Origin: Lewinella sp. W8
Lineage (GTDB): Bacteria > Bacteroidota > Bacteroidia > Chitinophagales > Saprospiraceae
Direction: 5' to 3'
NCBI RefSeq assembly: GCF_004375085.3
Contig: NZ_SNAQ03000002.1
Coordinates: 428,537-492,536, forward strand
Length of the DNA stretch: 64,000 nucleotides
The notes below the pieces were generated by a model. That model was not told the DNA's origin. It made no database searches and saw only the letters and a program-made list of their open reading frames with translations. A program made the position numbers and the translations under genes. Below, one piece after another: positions 25,705-34,786 of this stretch; the stretch's first letter is position 1, and every line of letters starts with the position of its first letter.

Positions 25705-27015
25705 TTAGCCTTCCCGCAAAAAATCAAGGACCGTGGACGCCGTCCAGCTGAAATTATCGCCTCCGTAGCCCCGGGTTTGCTGGTCCGCCACGGCGCGCTG
25801 GGGTTCAAAATATTCGTGGAAGCCCAGGCGATCCACGAGATCGAGGAGGTCCCGGCGAACGGTTTCTGCCGTGGACTTAAATCCGTAGCGGAGCAGGCCA
25901 TGATGAAGCAGCCAGTTCATCTGGGGCCAGATGGGGCCACGCCAGTAGCGGGCGGAGTCAAACAGCGGGTCTTCCGGATCGTAACTGGGACAAAGCCGGA
26001 AGCCCCGTTCCCGTAAATCCCGTAGGTACTGCTCCATGCGCTGCGCCCGCCGGTCATCCGGAACACCAGCGAACAGGGCGACGAAACCACCGACCTCCCG
26101 GCTGCGAACCGGTACCTGCCCCCGCACGTCCCAGCTCACGTAGGTGCCCAGTGTTTCGTCCCAAAGTTTGTGGTTGAAGGCCGGCACGCTGCGTTTTTGC
26201 CAGGTCTCGGCCTCCTCCACCGAAAAGCCCAGCTGGCGTCCTATCCGGATCAGTCCTTCGTTGGCCCGGATCAGGATGGCGTTGAGCATAACGTCCTGGA
26301 GGAGGAAGGGACTTTCCTCCCAGATGCCCGGTCCGTCATAACCGTGGCGCTTCCCCAATTCCAGTAAGTAGACGTAGCGGTCGTAATCCCGGCCGGTGGG
26401 CCGTTGATCGGAATCCGCGTGGGCGGTATCCTTGCGCTCGTAGGGAGGGATGTCCCCGGGGCTGATGGTGATCCGCTGGAGGCTTTCGTCCCAGATCGGG
26501 GAATTGTCCCGCCCGGATTCCCAGGGGTGGTAGAGGAACACCAGCCCTTCTCCTTCCGGATCGCGGTACTGGTAGAAGAAGCGGTGGCTGGCCAGGACCT
26601 TGGGAAACAGCCGACGAATTCCGTCGACCACGTCGGGCAGGTGACCGTACCGCTCATAGAGGTATTCGAGCACGAAACCGTGGACGGGAGGTTGACTGAT
26701 GCCCGAAGTCCGCGGTTTCCGCGGCGCCCCGGCGTTGACCTCCGCGGCGGCCCAGAAATCGTGATTGGGAAAGTAGGTCGTTTCGGTCTCGGAATGGAAG
26801 ACGATGTGGGGCACCATGCCATTGGCCCACTGCCCCCGAAAGAGGTTTTCCAGTTCTTCGATGGCTTCCAGGGGGGCGCGGTCAGCGACGCCCAGGCTCA
26901 CGAATCCACTGTCCCAATTCCACTGAAAGGGGTAGAGTCTTGCCGTAGGGACGGTAAAACCGCCGCGCCAATTCCCGCGGAGGATTTCGTGGGCACGACG
27001 CCGTAGTTCAGCCAT
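25705..27015 (-). CDS. GH63/MGH1-like glycoside hydrolase
   Basis: 436 residues, no signal peptide, so cytoplasmic. It has the (alpha/alpha)6 barrel motifs of GH63 bacterial enzymes (glucosylglycerate or mannosylglycerate hydrolases): YPFQWNWDSGFVSLG with the candidate catalytic acid Asp, HPWESGRDNSPIWDE, SARYWRGPIWPQMNWLLHHG, and FHEYFEPQ with the candidate base Glu. It likely cleaves a compatible-solute glycoside or an alpha-glucoside. First enzyme gene of an operon with the SSS symporter, 12 bp after the small secreted-protein gene. Confidence 0.85.
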   Translation of the reverse strand: MAELRRRAHEILRGNWRGGFTVPTARLYPFQWNWDSGFVSLGVADRAPLEAIEELENLFRGQWANGMVPHIVFHSETETTYFPNHDFWAAAEVNAGAPRKPRTSGISQPPVHGFVLEYLYERYGHLPDVVDGIRRLFPKVLASHRFFYQYRDPEGEGLVFLYHPWESGRDNSPIWDESLQRITISPGDIPPYERKDTAHADSDQRPTGRDYDRYVYLLELGKRHGYDGPGIWEESPFLLQDVMLNAILIRANEGLIRIGRQLGFSVEEAETWQKRSVPAFNHKLWDETLGTYVSWDVRGQVPVRSREVGGFVALFAGVPDDRRAQRMEQYLRDLRERGFRLCPSYDPEDPLFDSARYWRGPIWPQMNWLLHHGLLRYGFKSTAETVRRDLLDLVDRLGFHEYFEPQRAVADQQTRGYGGDNFSWTASTVLDFLREG

Positions 27016-27027
27016 GGACCAGAGGGG

Positions 27028-27483
27028 TTAATTCATTTCTTCGCGGAACATCGAAACGGACTGGGCGATGATCTCCAGTCCCCGCTTAAAGTAGGCCTCA
27101 AAGTCGCCGACTTCCTTCTGGATGTCTTCGTAGGTGATCCACACATTATCGTTGTTGATGTACACCTTGCCTACCTTTTTGTTGGCGTTGACGACGTCCG
27201 CCGCTTTGAGTACCTGCAAGCGTTCCATTTCGCTTTCGATGGGCCAGATGTTGGCGAGGACCAGCCCGAAATATTCCGGGTCGTTTTCGTCAACGTCAAT
27301 GAAGTAGGTGAAATTATTGTACTCGAACTGGACGTCTCCGTCACCGTCTATCGTACCGGCGAGCTCATTCTTTTCGAGCACGTTGAGGTACATCATCTGC
27401 AACTCTTCGGCGGATTGGGCGGCAAGGGGATTGGCGACGAACACGAAAGCAAGTGCCAGCAGGGCCAGGGTAAGCTTATTCAT
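27028..27483 (-). CDS. Secreted small protein of unknown function (YbjN-like fold possible)
   Basis: 151 residues from the ATG at 27483, which begins a clear signal peptide (MNKLTLALLALAFVFVANPL, cleaved after AAQ). The mature part (VQFEYNNFTYFIDVDENDPE, LKAADVVNANKKVGKVYI, then NNDNVWITYED and an amphipathic C-terminus) resembles YbjN/T3SS-chaperone-like folds. The upstream ATG at 27585 is not supported. It precedes the GH63-like gene by 12 bp. Function unknown. Confidence 0.75.
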   Translation of the reverse strand: MNKLTLALLALAFVFVANPLAAQSAEELQMMYLNVLEKNELAGTIDGDGDVQFEYNNFTYFIDVDENDPEYFGLVLANIWPIESEMERLQVLKAADVVNANKKVGKVYINNDNVWITYEDIQKEVGDFEAYFKRGLEIIAQSVSMFREEMN

Positions 27484-27688
27484 GGGAGGATTTGTGGGGC
27501 AGGTAACCGGGATGGGAGTATCTGCCGGATAAAGTGAGCAAAGTTTGGGCGCGTCGCGCAGGTGCCAGGCGCCTGGGAAGTGCATGGCACCTGCGGACTC
27601 GCCCCCATGATTATCACCATAAAGGAGATAACCTCAAAATCAACGGTAAAGGAAGCAAAATATTTGCAAACGCCGGGAACGAGGTTGC

Positions 27689-28822
27689 TTAATCCACGGT
27701 ACTGTCCAGCTTTACCTCCAGCGTTACCTCCCGTTCATCGCGGATGAGGCTCAGGGTGACGAATTCTCCGGGGTCGTAGTTCTCCAGTTCCAGGTACAGG
27801 TCCGTCTGACTCTTGACGGGTTTTCCGTTGATGCCGACCAGAATATCCCCGAGCACGCGGTAGCCCCGGGAGTCGCGGCTGAGGCCGCGAATACCAGCCC
27901 GCCCCGCTGCACTGTTGGGGTCCACCGTGGTAACGACCATGTAGCCACGGTACTGCCGGAATTCCGCTCCGAGGGAAGCACGGCGTACCTCGCCGTAGCG
28001 GATCAGGTCCGGCACGGCGTAGCGGACTTCATCGACGGGAATACTGAAGCCGATGCCCGCCGAAGCTCCGGAGGGGCTGTAGATGGCCGTGTTGACCCCG
28101 ATTAATAGTCCTCTGCTGTCCAGCAGGGGCCCACCGGAGTTTCCGGGATTAATGGCCGCATCCGTCTGGATCACCCCGCGAATGGGGACGTTGGCCTGGC
28201 TGTTGATTTCCCGGTCCAGGGCAGATACCACGCCCGTGGTCAGAGTTTGATCAAGGCCGAAGGGATTGCCAATGGCGTATACCGCCTGCCCCACCCGGAT
28301 GTCTTCCGATGTGCCTACGGGGATGGGCTGCAAATCCCGGGCCGGGGCCTCAATCTTGAGTACGGCCAAATCCTTTTCTTTTGCCACGCCCACCAGCGTG
28401 GCCTGGTAGTTGGCCCCGTTGGCCAGGGTAACGATGGCCTGGCTCGCTCCCCGAATAACGTGATAATTCGTGATGATGTGGCCGTCGTCGTCCCAGACAA
28501 AACCGGAACCCGAGCCCGCAGGTACTTCCTGAATGTTGAAGCTCCAGAAATCCCGCTGCCGCACCTTCGTGGTGATGTAACACACGGAAGGTGAAGCTTT
28601 TTCAAAGAGGCGGATGGTGTGTAATTCCGAGGGCGTGTAGCTACTGGTTTCTACTTCATCCACCGGCAGAGCGCCCGGATTGGAGGCCCGTTCGATCACG
28701 GGAGATTCTTCAAAGGCCACCGTTTGCACATCAGGCGCCGTGACTTGTTCCGTAGGAAAAAGGTAGCGTCCCGCGGCGAAGGCCGCCAGAACGATCAGGA
28801 GTGATGCAGCAAAATTTTTCAC
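27689..28822 (-). CDS. HtrA/DegP-type serine protease (S1C) with PDZ domain
   Basis: 377 residues from a GTG start (28822). An N-terminal signal-anchor (FAASLLIVLAAFAAGRYLF) is followed by the trypsin-like domain with a complete triad: His121 (ITNYHVIRGA), Asp151 (KEKDLAVLKIE), Ser229 (NPGNSGGPLLDSRG). One C-terminal PDZ domain (about 275-370; YMVVTTVDPNSAAGRAGIRG, GDILVGINGKPVKSQ). A single PDZ domain and retained membrane anchor make it more like DegS/HhoB than DegP. It should do periplasmic quality control or stress signalling. Confidence 0.94.
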   Translation of the reverse strand: MKNFAASLLIVLAAFAAGRYLFPTEQVTAPDVQTVAFEESPVIERASNPGALPVDEVETSSYTPSELHTIRLFEKASPSVCYITTKVRQRDFWSFNIQEVPAGSGSGFVWDDDGHIITNYHVIRGASQAIVTLANGANYQATLVGVAKEKDLAVLKIEAPARDLQPIPVGTSEDIRVGQAVYAIGNPFGLDQTLTTGVVSALDREINSQANVPIRGVIQTDAAINPGNSGGPLLDSRGLLIGVNTAIYSPSGASAGIGFSIPVDEVRYAVPDLIRYGEVRRASLGAEFRQYRGYMVVTTVDPNSAAGRAGIRGLSRDSRGYRVLGDILVGINGKPVKSQTDLYLELENYDPGEFVTLSLIRDEREVTLEVKLDSTVD

Positions 28823-28965
28823 GTTGGTTCTACTTTATGGAAACAAACTTGGGGGTCCGCTCCCTCCGACCCCGCTACTACGCGAGGTTGGGAAGCATTA
28901 TTGCTAACGCAGAAGTAGTGGCCAAGAGTTTACTCCCGCGAAACATCGCCGCGTCAAGTAAACGT

Positions 28966-29007
28966 TAAAACGGGGTGAAAGACATTGGTCAATGCCCTTC
29001 ACCCCGT
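28966..29007 (-). terminator. Terminator of the TonB-dependent receptor gene
   Basis: On the minus strand ACGGGGTGAA ... TTCACCCCGT (29007-28998 with 28979-28970) is followed by TTTT. It lies about 40 nt after the receptor stop codon. Confidence 0.75.
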
Positions 29008-29048
29008 GGGTAATTTGGTGGTCTTTGCCCCCAGGAATTTGTTGGCCC

Positions 29049-31472
29049 TTAAAAGTCGAAGCCCAGTCCCAGCAGGAAGTTTCTGCCGGCCTGTGGGTAC
29101 ATTCCCATGAGTAGGGAGGGCTCATTGTCCGCCCGGAACCGGTAACTCCAGCCGTTGGAGACGTAGAGCTCGTCGGTTAGGTTACGGACCAGGAGGGTGA
29201 GCCGGATGCGGGGAGAATCCTCGTTGCCGGTGCGCAGGCCGTAGGCCAGCCGGAAGTCGGCGTAGTAGAAGGCGTCCAGGGCCGCGGCGGGGTCGCCGCT
29301 GTTGTCCACGAAGCGTTCCCCAACGTACTTGGCCTGTAGGCCGGCCGTAAGGTCATGACGGGAATTGCGGGGCAGGAAGCTATAGTCTATCGTTAGCGCT
29401 CCGGTGACGTTCGGGCTGAAGGCAATCGGGGTATCTTCTCTTTCCACCGCGACCTGCCCCAGATAGTTGAAGTCAGCGTCAAAGTCGTCCAGGAATTCCG
29501 TGAAGTTTCGGATACGATTGCGGCTCAGGGTCAGGTTACCGCCCACCGTGAGCTGATCGTTGACGGCCAGGCCTCCCTGTAGCTCCAGCCCCAGGCGGTA
29601 GCTTTCGGGAACGTTCGTGCGGATACCGGCCCCCACGTCGTTCAGTTCTCCGGTCAGGACCAACTGGTCCCGGTAGTCCATGTAGTAGAAGTTGGCGCCG
29701 TAGTTTAAGCGACCACGCTGCCGCCGCAGGCCGATTTCGGTATTGTAAAGCCGTTCCGGGCGGGGGCGGGAGGACACGGGGTTGTCGACAAAGTCATTCC
29801 GGTTAGGTTCCCGCTGGGCTACCCCGAAACTGGCGTAGGCCTGGCCGTCGCCGAAGTCATAGAGCAATCCCGCCTTGGGGTTGAAGAAGGTCAGGCTGGC
29901 CGACTGGTCGATGAAGCTGAGGTTCTCGTCCAGGCCCAGGAATTCGTAGTTGACGTTCCGCAGCTGGAGGTCCAGGTAGGCGTTGAATCCACCGCCGAAT
30001 CCGTAGTTGGTGCGCAGGTAATTGTTGAAGTCCCGCTTGGTGGCGTCGTTGTCGTAGTAGCGGTCACGGATTTCGGAATCGCCGGCGTTGCGGGCCCAGA
30101 CGACTTCCCCGAAGTGGTCGCCCAGGTATTCGTTTGCCGAACCGCCGAAGGTGAAATCCAAGGTTTCACTGGCGCGGTACCGCAGGCTGTACACCGCTCC
30201 GTAGAAGTGGTTATCCAGCCAGCGGCGACGAATCAGGTCACTCGTGGGGACTTCAGCGGTGATGCCGTAGTCGACCAGATCCTCGTCCGCCTTATACTGC
30301 TCAAAGTATCCGCGGCCCCGGGTGTAGTGGCCGCTGATGCCCAGTGTCCACCGATCGTTGAAGGCGTTGTTGTAATGCAACTGGTAATGGCGCTGGCCGT
30401 AATTATCGGTTTCGTCGTCGTAGGGTTCGCCTTCCTTTTCGGTGCCGGCGGGATTGTACGTCCGGCCAAACTCATCGATCTGATCCTGGGTGACGCCGAA
30501 CCAGCTTTGGTAAGTGACTTCATTGCCTCCAAAAGCGTTGAATCGCCAGACAGCCCCATTATCGGCTACGTAGGAAAGTCCGGCGTAGTAACCCGTCAGG
30601 TCGGCCGAAGCGCGGTCCACGTAGCCGTCGGAGTGAATCTGGCTGTAGCGGGCGTCAATTTTCAGTCCGTTGTCGAGCAGTCCGCTGGTGTAGTTCACCT
30701 CCCCGCGGCGCGTGCCGAAGCTACCGATACTGCCGTCGACGCTAAGTCGGCGGCCCTCGTTGATTTCGTTGGTGTTAAAGTCGATGGTGGCACCGAAGGC
30801 TCCGGCACCGTTGGTGCTGGTACCGACGCCGCGCTGGATTTGGATGTTGTCCGCCGAACTTGAAAACCCGGGCAGGTTTACCCAGAATACGCCCTGGCTT
30901 TCGGAGTCGTTGTAGGGTATCCCGTTGATGGTGATGTTCGTCCGGGTGGGGTCGGATCCCCGGATCCAGATGCCGGTGTAGCCGATGCCCGTCCCGGCGT
31001 CGGCGTTAACGACCACGGAAGGCGTCCACTTGAGCAGGTAGGGAGCATCCTGGCCGAGGTTACGCTCGGCGATCTCGGCGCTGGACACCTCGGTGAAGGT
31101 GACCGGAGTCTTGGACGTGGCGGCGGTGGCCGTGACGGTGACGGCCTCAAACGGTACCTGGGTTACGGTGCTTTCACCGACAAACTGGATGCCGAGCGGC
31201 ACATCCTGAAAGAAAGACGAGACCGCAACTTTCCGGGGAGCTCCGTAGCCCGTCATGACGATAAAGCCATTGACATTTTCTCTGGGCACCTCCAAAACGA
31301 ATGCGCCCCGGGCGTTAGTAACCACTCCCGTCTGGGTGCCCTCCACCGTGACCGACAGTCCCACCAGGGGCTGATCATCAGCGTCGGTTACGGTTCCGGA
31401 AATAAGTTTTTGGGCAAAGGCCGTGCTCCCGCACAGCAGCGCCAGTACGGCGCAGAAGATCAATCGCTTCAT
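29049..31472 (-). CDS. TonB-dependent outer-membrane receptor, probable thiamine-compound transporter
   Basis: 807 residues. Signal peptide (ending AFAQ), then a carboxypeptidase-regulatory-like domain at about 22-90 (KLISGTVTDADDQPLVGLSV), a plug domain at about 120-235 (VTFTEVSSAEIAERNLGQDA, WIRGSDPTRTNITINGIPYN, QIQRGVGTSTNGAGAFGAT) and a 22-strand barrel ending AGRNFLLGLGFDF with a terminal Phe. A TPP riboswitch immediately precedes the start codon, so expression should fall when thiamine pyrophosphate is abundant; in Bacteroidota such receptors are predicted thiamine importers. Substrate is therefore inferred from regulation. Confidence 0.93.
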   Translation of the reverse strand: MKRLIFCAVLALLCGSTAFAQKLISGTVTDADDQPLVGLSVTVEGTQTGVVTNARGAFVLEVPRENVNGFIVMTGYGAPRKVAVSSFFQDVPLGIQFVGESTVTQVPFEAVTVTATAATSKTPVTFTEVSSAEIAERNLGQDAPYLLKWTPSVVVNADAGTGIGYTGIWIRGSDPTRTNITINGIPYNDSESQGVFWVNLPGFSSSADNIQIQRGVGTSTNGAGAFGATIDFNTNEINEGRRLSVDGSIGSFGTRRGEVNYTSGLLDNGLKIDARYSQIHSDGYVDRASADLTGYYAGLSYVADNGAVWRFNAFGGNEVTYQSWFGVTQDQIDEFGRTYNPAGTEKEGEPYDDETDNYGQRHYQLHYNNAFNDRWTLGISGHYTRGRGYFEQYKADEDLVDYGITAEVPTSDLIRRRWLDNHFYGAVYSLRYRASETLDFTFGGSANEYLGDHFGEVVWARNAGDSEIRDRYYDNDATKRDFNNYLRTNYGFGGGFNAYLDLQLRNVNYEFLGLDENLSFIDQSASLTFFNPKAGLLYDFGDGQAYASFGVAQREPNRNDFVDNPVSSRPRPERLYNTEIGLRRQRGRLNYGANFYYMDYRDQLVLTGELNDVGAGIRTNVPESYRLGLELQGGLAVNDQLTVGGNLTLSRNRIRNFTEFLDDFDADFNYLGQVAVEREDTPIAFSPNVTGALTIDYSFLPRNSRHDLTAGLQAKYVGERFVDNSGDPAAALDAFYYADFRLAYGLRTGNEDSPRIRLTLLVRNLTDELYVSNGWSYRFRADNEPSLLMGMYPQAGRNFLLGLGFDF

Positions 31473-31483
31473 GGCGAATGTTT

Positions 31484-31574
31484 TTCCCTTCCCGGCATTA
31501 CCCGGGCAGGTTCCTGATTAACAAATCAAGGGTATAATCTCAGCCGCCCAGGAATTGGGACAGCACCCCATGTT
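31484..31574 (-). promoter_or_regulatory. TPP riboswitch (thi box)
   Basis: Read on the minus strand: GGGGTGCT (31571-31564), GGCGGCTGAGATTATACCCTT (the conserved CTGAGA and ACCCTT) near 31550-31530, GAACCTGCCCGGGTAATGCC (the CTGATCTGGATAATGCCAGC-like thi element) and a closing GGGAAGGGAA at about 31491-31482. These are the hallmark helices of the thiamine pyrophosphate aptamer. The aptamer ends about 10 nt before the receptor ATG, so control probably works by hiding the translation start. Confidence 0.9.
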
Positions 31575-31581
31575 TCGCCCG

Positions 31582-31589
31582 CAAAGGTA
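31582..31589 (-). promoter_or_regulatory. -7 promoter element of the riboswitch transcript
   Basis: TACCTTTG is a perfect TAnnTTTG element. Its expected start site, 6-8 nt downstream, coincides with the 5' edge of the TPP aptamer. A clear -33 TTG was not found. Confidence 0.65.
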
Positions 31590-31673
31590 AAAAAGTTATT
31601 GGCAGAAGACTGCTGATCCGGGAAAGATGACTTCCCGCAGAAAATCTAAGTGAAGGATCCCCCGGGCCATAAA

Positions 31674-32486
31674 TTATTTCTCCGATTCGGGTTTCAGGTA
31701 GTCCAGACTGTAGACCATGGGAATCAGTCCCGGCATTTGCTTAAGGTGATACTTACCCGGCGCAACTTCCACGGTATCGTGGAAGCAGTCGTAGGGGGAG
31801 TAATCGTGTTCCTGAAAAGACTTCAGTTGTAGGCCGGCGTCGATCAGGGCGGTGATGACCTCACTGAGGGGATGATCCCAGCTGACTTCCGTGCCGCCGA
31901 CCGCTTCGCTACCGTCGGTATAGCTTCCGCTGGCCGCCTCCACGATGGCCTCTTTGGAAAAGTAGGGGTACTTAATGGCCGTACGCTCTTCGTTCCATAG
32001 CCACACGAAGGGGTGGAATTCGGCGAAGACGAACTGTCCTCCCGGGCGCAGGAAGCGGGCCACAATGTCCGCCCACCGCTTGATGTCGGGGAGCCAGCCG
32101 ATGGTGCCGTAGGAGGTGAAGACGATATCGAACGCTTCGTTCAGGTGATCGGGCAGGCTGTACAGATCGCAGTTGATGAAGCGGGACCGGTCGGCAAGTC
32201 CTGCCCGTTGGGCCAGGTCATTGGCCGCTTCGATGGCCCGGTCGCTGAGGTCTACGCCGGTCACCTGCGCGCCGCGGCGCGCCAGGGAGAGGGTATCCTG
32301 CCCGAAATGACACTGGAGGTGCAGCACCCGCAGGTCCTCCAGATTATCGGGCAGCAGGGCCAGTTCAATGTCTTTGAGGCTGTCTGCTCCGGCGAGCCAA
32401 CCCTCGACGTCGTAAAAGTCACTGCTCAGGTGGGCCTTTACGCGCTGGTTCCAGGTGTCGCGGTTTATGTCCAGGTAGTTTTCCAT
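31674..32486 (-). CDS. Class I SAM-dependent methyltransferase
   Basis: 270 residues from the ATG at 32486 (MENYLDINRDTWNQRVKAHL); the ATG at 32570 would add a non-conserved 28 residues. The Rossmann motifs are LRVLHLQCHFGQDTLSLA (motif I), VTGVDLSDRAIEAAN (motif II acidic residue) and FDIVFTSYGTIGWL / LRPGGQFVFAEFHPF (motifs IV-V). The C-terminal half (YDCFHDTVEVAPGKYHL) is typical of small-molecule or quinone-type methyltransferases. The substrate is unknown. TATTTTCG (32513-32506) upstream is a possible -7 element. Confidence 0.88.
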   Translation of the reverse strand: MENYLDINRDTWNQRVKAHLSSDFYDVEGWLAGADSLKDIELALLPDNLEDLRVLHLQCHFGQDTLSLARRGAQVTGVDLSDRAIEAANDLAQRAGLADRSRFINCDLYSLPDHLNEAFDIVFTSYGTIGWLPDIKRWADIVARFLRPGGQFVFAEFHPFVWLWNEERTAIKYPYFSKEAIVEAASGSYTDGSEAVGGTEVSWDHPLSEVITALIDAGLQLKSFQEHDYSPYDCFHDTVEVAPGKYHLKQMPGLIPMVYSLDYLKPESEK

Positions 32487-32826
32487 TGATGGTGGGGTTA
32501 TGGGGCGAAAATAGCCAGCGAAGTCAGAAAGTTGCGGGGTCTTTGAGGAAGGCAGGGGATTAAATCCCAATTTTTCTGGCTCCTTACCCTACTTCCCTGG
32601 CACCTGCACCCCGTTGCCCAAAAAACCAATCGAATTTCTGGAGCACTGACCGTAGTGGACAAAAGCTACCGCCGGAACCTCACGTTGGACGACCTTTCCA
32701 ACAAGAGGTGATTCTTTCAGACTAAAATGTTTGTGCAAACCGTTACGGTTTCGGTATTTGCCGACATTAAGTGAATGAGGGATAACTTTAACGCCTCATC
32801 CCTACGTGAGCTGTCCGCCTTTTGTG

Positions 32827-32834
32827 TACATTTG
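32827..32834 (+). promoter_or_regulatory. -7 promoter element of the porP/sprF gene
   Basis: TACATTTG exactly fits TAnnTTTG and would start transcription near 32841. This rules out the in-frame ATG at 32806 and supports 32896. The 32487-32826 stretch otherwise contains one TGGCACCTGCACC-type repeat (32598-32610) and nothing else that I can identify. Confidence 0.55.
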
Positions 32835-32895
32835 TCACCTTAGTATGGCTCACTACCCCGACTCCAGGATCCCAAAATCTCTAGTTCTGCCCACC

Positions 32896-33942
32896 ATGAA
32901 GTTACTCCAGACTTGTTGTTTCGTTTTGTTCTGCGTTCTGGGCTTGCAGGCACAAGACATCCACTTCTCCCAGTTTTACATGTCGCCGTTGAACCTCAAT
33001 CCGGCCATGACGGGAGTAATGAACTGTAATAGCCGCATTGCGGTGAACTACCGCAGCCAATGGGCTTCCATTCTCGGTAGTAATGCCTTCCAGACCTACA
33101 GCGTCAGCTACGACCAGCGGGTAGCCGTTGGCCGCAATGACTTTTTCGGCATTGGCGGAACCTTCTGGGGCGACCGCGCCGGTGAAGCCGATTTTGCCAC
33201 CACCACGGGTAAGCTCTCCCTGAGTTACAGTAAGAAAATGGGGGGAAGCCGTAACTACGGCAACTACCTGGTGGCCGGTGTTGAGGGCGGTGCCGCCCAG
33301 CGGAGCCTGAACTTCCTGGCCCTGCGCTGGGGCACCCAGCACGACGGCGCCGGAGGATTTGACCCCAACGCCGTCAGCGGTGAAAATGGTTTTGACCGCG
33401 ACCAGTTCCTGTTTGCTGACCTTGCGGCCGGCCTGCTCTGGTTTATGGTATTCGACGAGCACAACAGCCTCTACATCGGCGGTGCCTTCCATCACCTCAA
33501 CCGCGCCAACCAAAGCTTCGACAGTAACGCCAGTGAGCTGCTCTACAGCCGTTACACCGCCCACGCCGGTGGTGAATTCATGGTTGGCCAGCGTTTCGGC
33601 GTCGTACCCGGTGTCATTATGATGACCCAGGGCCCCAGCTTCCAGGTCAACGCAGGTACTAACCTGAAATTCCTCCTGGACGGCGGTCGTAACCGCTCCA
33701 CCCAATCCTTTCAGGTGGGGGTATGGACGCGCATCAGCAATCGGTATGATTCCAATATCCTGACCGACGCGCTGATTCTGAGTACGCGCTTTGATTACGA
33801 AAACTTTGCCCTCGGGTTTAGCTATGATCTGAACACGAGCCAACTGAATACCGCTACCGACGGTAACGGTGGTTTTGAACTGTCCCTGCAGTACAAGATT
33901 TGTGGCGGTCAGCGCCGCGGAGTTTACTGTCCTCAGTTCTAA
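32896..33942 (+). CDS. PorP/SprF-family type IX secretion system membrane protein
   Basis: 348 residues from the ATG at 32896, which begins a signal peptide (MKLLQTCCFVLFCVLGLQAQ). Immediately after it is the family signature DIHFSQFYMSPLNLNPAMTG, and the remainder is an outer-membrane beta-barrel ending in a Cys-containing strand (YKICGGQRRGVYCPQF). PorP/SprF proteins anchor adhesins or gliding components to the T9SS; this copy is a lone gene without an adjacent adhesin such as SprB. Upstream promoter TACATTTG. Confidence 0.93.
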   Translation: MKLLQTCCFVLFCVLGLQAQDIHFSQFYMSPLNLNPAMTGVMNCNSRIAVNYRSQWASILGSNAFQTYSVSYDQRVAVGRNDFFGIGGTFWGDRAGEADFATTTGKLSLSYSKKMGGSRNYGNYLVAGVEGGAAQRSLNFLALRWGTQHDGAGGFDPNAVSGENGFDRDQFLFADLAAGLLWFMVFDEHNSLYIGGAFHHLNRANQSFDSNASELLYSRYTAHAGGEFMVGQRFGVVPGVIMMTQGPSFQVNAGTNLKFLLDGGRNRSTQSFQVGVWTRISNRYDSNILTDALILSTRFDYENFALGFSYDLNTSQLNTATDGNGGFELSLQYKICGGQRRGVYCPQF

Positions 33943-34089
33943 CCCAAGCTGTTTTTGCTCCTGCCCTCCCGGGGGTACGCTGCGGGCTCAATTGGCCCGC
34001 AAAAAAGTCATCTCAGGAGCCTTGAAATATTCTATCTACGTTCCCAGTTATCCTCTTTCATTCATCATTACACACTCTAAACGAAAAGC

Positions 34090-34563
34090 ATGTTCGGAAA
34101 TAATAACGGGAAAGACGCAAAGAAAACCGATAGTTCCAGCCGCTCCAGCGCACCAACCGGTGGCGGAGGCGTCAACACCATTGACGCTAAAACCACCATC
34201 GAAGGTGATCTGAAGGCAGGAGGCGATATCCGGATCGACGGGACGCTGGTGGGTAACCTGAACTGTCAGGCCAAATTGATCATTGGCCCGAAGGGCCGAA
34301 TTGAGGGAGACGTGGAATGCGTCAATGCCGTCGTGGAGGGCTCCTTCAAGGGAAACCTTCTGGTCAAGGATATGCTCAACCTTCGCGAGACGGCTAAAGT
34401 CAGTGGAGACATCCGCGCCAAGAAGATGGCCGTGATGGCGGGCTGCGAGATCAATGGCACCTGTACGGTAACGGGCAACGCGACGCCTTCGGCGGCGCCA
34501 TCGTCCCATAAATCTGGCGGTAACCCACTGAAACAAAAGGAGAATGTCGCAGTCAAAGCCTGA
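34090..34563 (+). CDS. Bactofilin (polymer-forming cytoskeletal protein)
   Basis: 157 residues. A disordered Ser/Gly-rich N-terminus (to about 28) and a disordered C-terminus flank a right-handed beta-helix with regular hydrophobic/Gly rungs (IDAKTTIEGDLKAGGDIRID, GTLVGNLNCQAKLIIGPKG, VSGDIRAKKMAVMAGCEING). It forms nucleotide-free filaments used in morphogenesis or positioning. Its end overlaps atpZ by 20 bp; a bactofilin next to ATP-synthase leader genes is common in Bacteroidota. Confidence 0.92.
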   Translation: MFGNNNGKDAKKTDSSSRSSAPTGGGGVNTIDAKTTIEGDLKAGGDIRIDGTLVGNLNCQAKLIIGPKGRIEGDVECVNAVVEGSFKGNLLVKDMLNLRETAKVSGDIRAKKMAVMAGCEINGTCTVTGNATPSAAPSSHKSGGNPLKQKENVAVKA

Positions 34564-34759
34564 TCATCCGGGCGAAAAGGGCCGTAACTGGATCAAGTAC
34601 AGCGGCCTGGCGATGCAACTCATTGTTACAATTCTGGTATTCACCTTTCTGGGTCAATACCTCGACGGTCAACTGGGGACGGATCCCTGGTTGACCGTTG
34701 TTTTTAGTCTGGTGGGTGTTGTTGGGGGACTGTATTTGTCGTTGAGGGATTTTTTGTGA
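34544..34759 (+). CDS. AtpZ/AtpI-family ATP-synthase assembly protein
   Basis: 71 residues with two membrane helices (YSGLAMQLIVTILVFTFLGQ and WLTVVFSLVGVVGGLYLSLR) and a conserved GQYLDGQLGTDPWL loop. It is the small AtpZ/AtpI-type protein that aids F-type ATPase assembly or ion uptake. Its start lies inside the 3' end of the bactofilin gene. The expected atpB and atpE genes do not follow in this window. Confidence 0.88.
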   Translation: MSQSKPDHPGEKGRNWIKYSGLAMQLIVTILVFTFLGQYLDGQLGTDPWLTVVFSLVGVVGGLYLSLRDFL

Positions 34760-34786
34760 CCTTCGCAGCCCTAATCGTCATTTGCT

